From contig NZ_SLXK01000009.1 of NCBI RefSeq assembly GCF_004341035.1, positions 1 through 64,000 of the forward strand: DNA of 64,000 bases. The letters are read 5' to 3'. The first letter of the stretch is position 1, and every line of letters begins with the position of its first letter. Below, in pieces: positions 61,575 to 64,000 of this stretch. The DNA comes from Scopulibacillus darangshiensis. Its GTDB lineage: Bacteria; Bacillota; Bacilli; Bacillales; Sporolactobacillaceae. A program made the translations under genes and the position numbers. The notes under the pieces were generated by a model. The model ran no database searches. It worked only from the letters and a program-made list of their open reading frames with translations, and was not told where the DNA came from.

Positions 61575-63659
61575 GTGAAAACCTATGGGACAATTCTAGT
61601 TGTCAGTTATCAACGAAACACATTAAAAACGATGATCGGTCAACTTCGTGAACTTAAACTTTATGAATACTTTGAAATAGAAGCGCGTACTGTGGATGAA
61701 CTGTTTCATTCAACAATAGGGGAAGATACGCTCGTTCTCATTTCAAGCCGGATTGTATTCACTATGGCCAAACCTTATTTATCTCAGGATACATCTTATA
61801 TTATCGCGGATCGGACAATTAATTTTGCTAAAATCAGACAGCTGCTTGAACTTCCTAAAGGGTCAAAAGTTTTGCTTGTAAGTGATATAAAGGAAGCGGC
61901 AGAGGAAACGGTATTGATTTTAAAGGAGGCCGGCATCGACCTTGATTTCAAGCCTTTTTACCCCAATGCAAGATACGATCAGGCCGTAAGAGTCGCCATT
62001 ACACCTGGTGAATCGGAATTGACGCCTCCTTCGGTTGAGAGAACGATTGATGTTGGTTCAAGGATCATTGATATTTCATCAATTATGGAAGTCTTCACCC
62101 ATTTTAACATGCCAAACGCGGCTTTTCGGCAATTATCTGCACGTTACATGCAATCATTGCTGCACGTTACAGATCAACTTAGCCAGGAAATTTTACAGAC
62201 CAAGCTGCTTAGGAATAGTCTCAAGCAAGTTGTAGATTATTCTGACGATGCAATGCTGCTGTTAACTAAGGATGGTCTTATCAACGTTATAAATCAAAAA
62301 GCGACTGATATCCTTAACTTGGACGGAAGTGACGTTCTTGGAAAACCAATGACAAGCAGCATTCATTCATCATTTTCTAAAGCCATCTCATCAATTAAAG
62401 ACGACTATGATTTTTTTAAGGACGTCGATCAAATCACGTATTACATTCGGAAAAAGGAGATAGTTGTTGATGGAGACTTTTTTGGCACTGTTATTTTGTT
62501 TCGCAAAGCAAATGAAATCCAGCAAATCGAACATCAATACCGCAATCAAACGAAAAGCAAAAATTTTATAGCTAAATATAGCTTTGAAGACATTATAACC
62601 AGAAATGAATCGATTCTTGAAACGATTAAAGTGGGGAAAAAATTAGCGCAAAGCAATGGGACAATCCTAATTCTTGGTGAAACAGGGACTGGAAAGGAAA
62701 TCCTTGCACAAGCTGTCCACAATGCGTCACCGCGCTCGTATTATCCTTTTGTTGGTGTGAATTTTGCAGCTTTCTCCGAATCCCTGCTTGAAAGTGAATT
62801 GTTCGGTTATGAAAAAGGCGCTTTTACAGGTGCCAGTAAAAACGGCCGGAGCGGTTTATTTGAACAGGCCCATAGAGGCACCCTTTTTCTTGATGAAATT
62901 GGGGATGCCGCGCCTGCTCTTCAAAATCGTCTGCTCCGTGTTTTGCAAGAAAAAGAAATTATGCGGGTTGGCGGGGAGCAGGTTATCCCGCTTGATCTAA
63001 GGATCGTTGCTGCTACAAACAAAAACCTCGAAGAAATGATAGAGTGTGGGACATTCAGAAAAGACCTTTTTTATCGGCTTAATGTCTTGCCTATTTATGT
63101 TCCCCCTCTAAGGGACAGACCAGAAGATATCCCTCTATTGGTACGGCATTTAACTGCGGAAATAGCAAGGGAAATGGTGAAATCCCCCCTGAACTTTTCA
63201 GACGATGCCTTTACAGCTTTAAAAGAGTATCACTGGCCGGGGAATATCAGGGAACTTCGCAATGTCGCTGAATATCTCATGCATGTATGCGAAGGTACAG
63301 TTTTCAAAGAACACCTGCCCTTTTTATCAAAACAACAACGATTTATCAACATCAAGAGGGAGGACAATCAAAACTTTGTAGACTTGCTCGATGACTTTAA
63401 AGAAAAGGGGTTCCTAAAGGAGATGCTGATGATTTTACGGGTTTTATCCGAAAATCCCCGCACGCAGTCAGGGAGGAACGCTATTTTGCAAGATTTGCAT
63501 CAGCTTGGCATTTGCCTCACGGAGCAACAATTAAGGTACAGGCTTGAACTGCTTCGTGATGTAGGAGCGATTTCAGTTCACCGCGGTCGGAAAGGAACGT
63601 CAATAAGCCAAAAGGGAAAAGATTTTCTAAACCTTTGTAATAAAAAAAGTGATATCTAA
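61575..63659 (+). CDS. Sigma-54 enhancer-binding transcriptional activator
   Basis: 694 aa. The N-terminal ~190 residues are a sensor region resembling the PrpR_N type. A PAS domain follows (about 215-325; DDAMLLLTKDGLINVINQKA), then the AAA+ sigma-54 interaction domain (about 345-585) with Walker A GETGTGKE, the GAFTGA loop, Walker B TLFLDEIGD and HWPGNIRELRN. The C-terminus is not a Fis-type helix-turn-helix. It looks like a winged helix (LTEQQLRYRLELLRDVGAIS). The start is GTG 61575 with GGAGGGG six bases upstream. It probably activates the nhaC-type gene through sites at 63669-63719 and the -24/-12 promoter at 63768. Confidence 0.9.
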   Translation: MKTYGTILVVSYQRNTLKTMIGQLRELKLYEYFEIEARTVDELFHSTIGEDTLVLISSRIVFTMAKPYLSQDTSYIIADRTINFAKIRQLLELPKGSKVLLVSDIKEAAEETVLILKEAGIDLDFKPFYPNARYDQAVRVAITPGESELTPPSVERTIDVGSRIIDISSIMEVFTHFNMPNAAFRQLSARYMQSLLHVTDQLSQEILQTKLLRNSLKQVVDYSDDAMLLLTKDGLINVINQKATDILNLDGSDVLGKPMTSSIHSSFSKAISSIKDDYDFFKDVDQITYYIRKKEIVVDGDFFGTVILFRKANEIQQIEHQYRNQTKSKNFIAKYSFEDIITRNESILETIKVGKKLAQSNGTILILGETGTGKEILAQAVHNASPRSYYPFVGVNFAAFSESLLESELFGYEKGAFTGASKNGRSGLFEQAHRGTLFLDEIGDAAPALQNRLLRVLQEKEIMRVGGEQVIPLDLRIVAATNKNLEEMIECGTFRKDLFYRLNVLPIYVPPLRDRPEDIPLLVRHLTAEIAREMVKSPLNFSDDAFTALKEYHWPGNIRELRNVAEYLMHVCEGTVFKEHLPFLSKQQRFINIKREDNQNFVDLLDDFKEKGFLKEMLMILRVLSENPRTQSGRNAILQDLHQLGICLTEQQLRYRLELLRDVGAISVHRGRKGTSISQKGKDFLNLCNKKSDI

Positions 63660-63668
63660 TATGTGGAT

Positions 63669-63719
63669 GGGTTCACCTTTTTAAATGGGTGAACCTATTT
63701 AGCCAAAAAAGGGTGAACC
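63669..63719. promoter_or_regulatory. Upstream activator sites: GGTTCACC / GGTGAACC repeats
   Basis: GGTTCACC (63670-63677) and GGTGAACC (63688-63695) form an inverted pair. A second GGTGAACC is at 63712-63719, directly followed by AGGTGACC. They lie 50-100 bp upstream of the -24/-12 promoter, where enhancer-binding proteins bind. The first pair could also form a weak hairpin ending the regulator transcript. Confidence 0.65.
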
Positions 63720-63767
63720 AGGTGACCCTGAAACATGGCTGTAAGCGGACGATTCATAGTTAATTAG

Positions 63768-63785
63768 TTGGCATGGAACTTGCTT
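63768..63785 (+). promoter_or_regulatory. Sigma-54 (-24/-12) promoter of the nhaC-type gene
   Basis: TTGGCATGGAACTTGCTT: GG (63770-63771) and GC (63782-63783) are separated by exactly 10 bases, as in the consensus TTGGCACG-N4-TTGC. Transcription would start near 63796, about 55 bases before the ATG. Confidence 0.82.
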
Positions 63786-63850
63786 ATTAAGAGTAAATAG
63801 AATTTGCGGAATAATCCGTAACAACCTTAACACTTGGGAGGAGACGATCA

Positions 63851-64000
63851 ATGAAAAGAAAGCCTACACTGCTTGAAGCCATATTGCCGATTGCGATCAT
63901 GATCTTTTTACTTGCATTTGGTTATGGCTATTTAAAACTTAGTCCTGAGCCATTGTTAATCCTTGCCGCATTTTGTGCGGGAATAATCGGCCTGCGTGTC
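63851..64000 (+). CDS. nhaC: Na+/H+ antiporter, NhaC family (5' part only)
   Basis: The first 50 residues are visible, and the gene runs off the right edge. MKRKPTLLEAILPIAIMIFL, then LSPEPLLILAAFCAGIIGLR resembles the N-terminus of Bacillus NhaC proteins, with two membrane helices. The family exchanges sodium for protons, or malate for lactate in MleN-type members. The ribosome binding site is GGGAGGAG. Control by a sigma-54 promoter and a PAS-containing activator points to an exchanged organic acid rather than housekeeping sodium export, but that is inference. Confidence 0.8.
   Translation, partial: MKRKPTLLEAILPIAIMIFLLAFGYGYLKLSPEPLLILAAFCAGIIGLRV

Noticed and set aside
1-64000. tRNA or rRNA genes
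   Set aside because: I looked for CCA-ended cloverleaf-like segments and conserved rRNA motifs in the intergenic regions and saw none; a covariance scan would be decisive.

Overview
The window looks like chromosome of a low-to-moderate GC Gram-positive (Bacillales-type) bacterium. Strong AGGAGG-like ribosome binding sites, TTG/GTG starts, lipoprotein signal peptides, a YesN/YesM-type two-component pair, a proline T-box and a Bacillus-style dispersed repeat all point there. The genus cannot be fixed from this sequence. There are no rRNA or tRNA genes, no CRISPR array and no intact transposase. Most of the DNA is nutrient-scavenging cassettes, each with its own regulator.

Layout. 1-330: six 52-bp tandem repeats. 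365-2412: a flavin amine oxidase and a bacterial PH-domain protein. 2541-12422: a peptide/asparagine salvage operon (ROK regulator, type II asparaginase, oligopeptide ABC importer, M17 aminopeptidase, CutC). 12477-12790: a MITE-like repeat. 12812-24646: a sugar system. A binding-protein-like sensor, response regulator and histidine kinase are divergent from a YtfQ/YtfR/YtfT/YjfF furanose importer and a secreted PA14-GH2 glycosidase. 24991-26724: an orphan OLD-family nuclease. 26888-35453: an autoinducer-2 (Lsr) uptake and processing locus, lsrR-lsrK-cupin-lsrF divergent from lsrACDB. 35522-36170: an M20 amidohydrolase remnant. 36220-39847: an MHS-family transporter, an Fe-alcohol dehydrogenase and a GntR regulator. 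40155-42888: T-box-controlled proBA. 42880-42966: a palindrome cluster with three DnaA-box sequences.

43019-61394 is a hydantoin/amide catabolic island. It holds an N-carbamoyl amino acid hydrolase, HyuB/HyuA, an IclR regulator with a clear operator pair, an OPT transporter, a DUF917 protein with a second HyuA-like protein, a PucR regulator, DUF1177, an MFS transporter, an M20 hydrolase, a frameshifted AroM-family gene and a short M29-type protein. A siderophore-binding-protein pseudogene lies inside it. 61575-64000: a sigma-54 enhancer-binding regulator, its likely enhancer sites, a near-consensus -24/-12 promoter and the start of an NhaC-family antiporter.

The least described parts are the DUF917-HyuA-PucR-DUF1177-MFS-M20-AroM-M29 cluster (probable catabolism of a cyclic amide or thiohydantoin-like compound), the furanose sensor/importer/glycosidase locus, and the Lsr locus with a cupin where enterobacteria carry LsrG. 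Functions are assigned by reading protein motifs and recalling family sequences; no database search was run.
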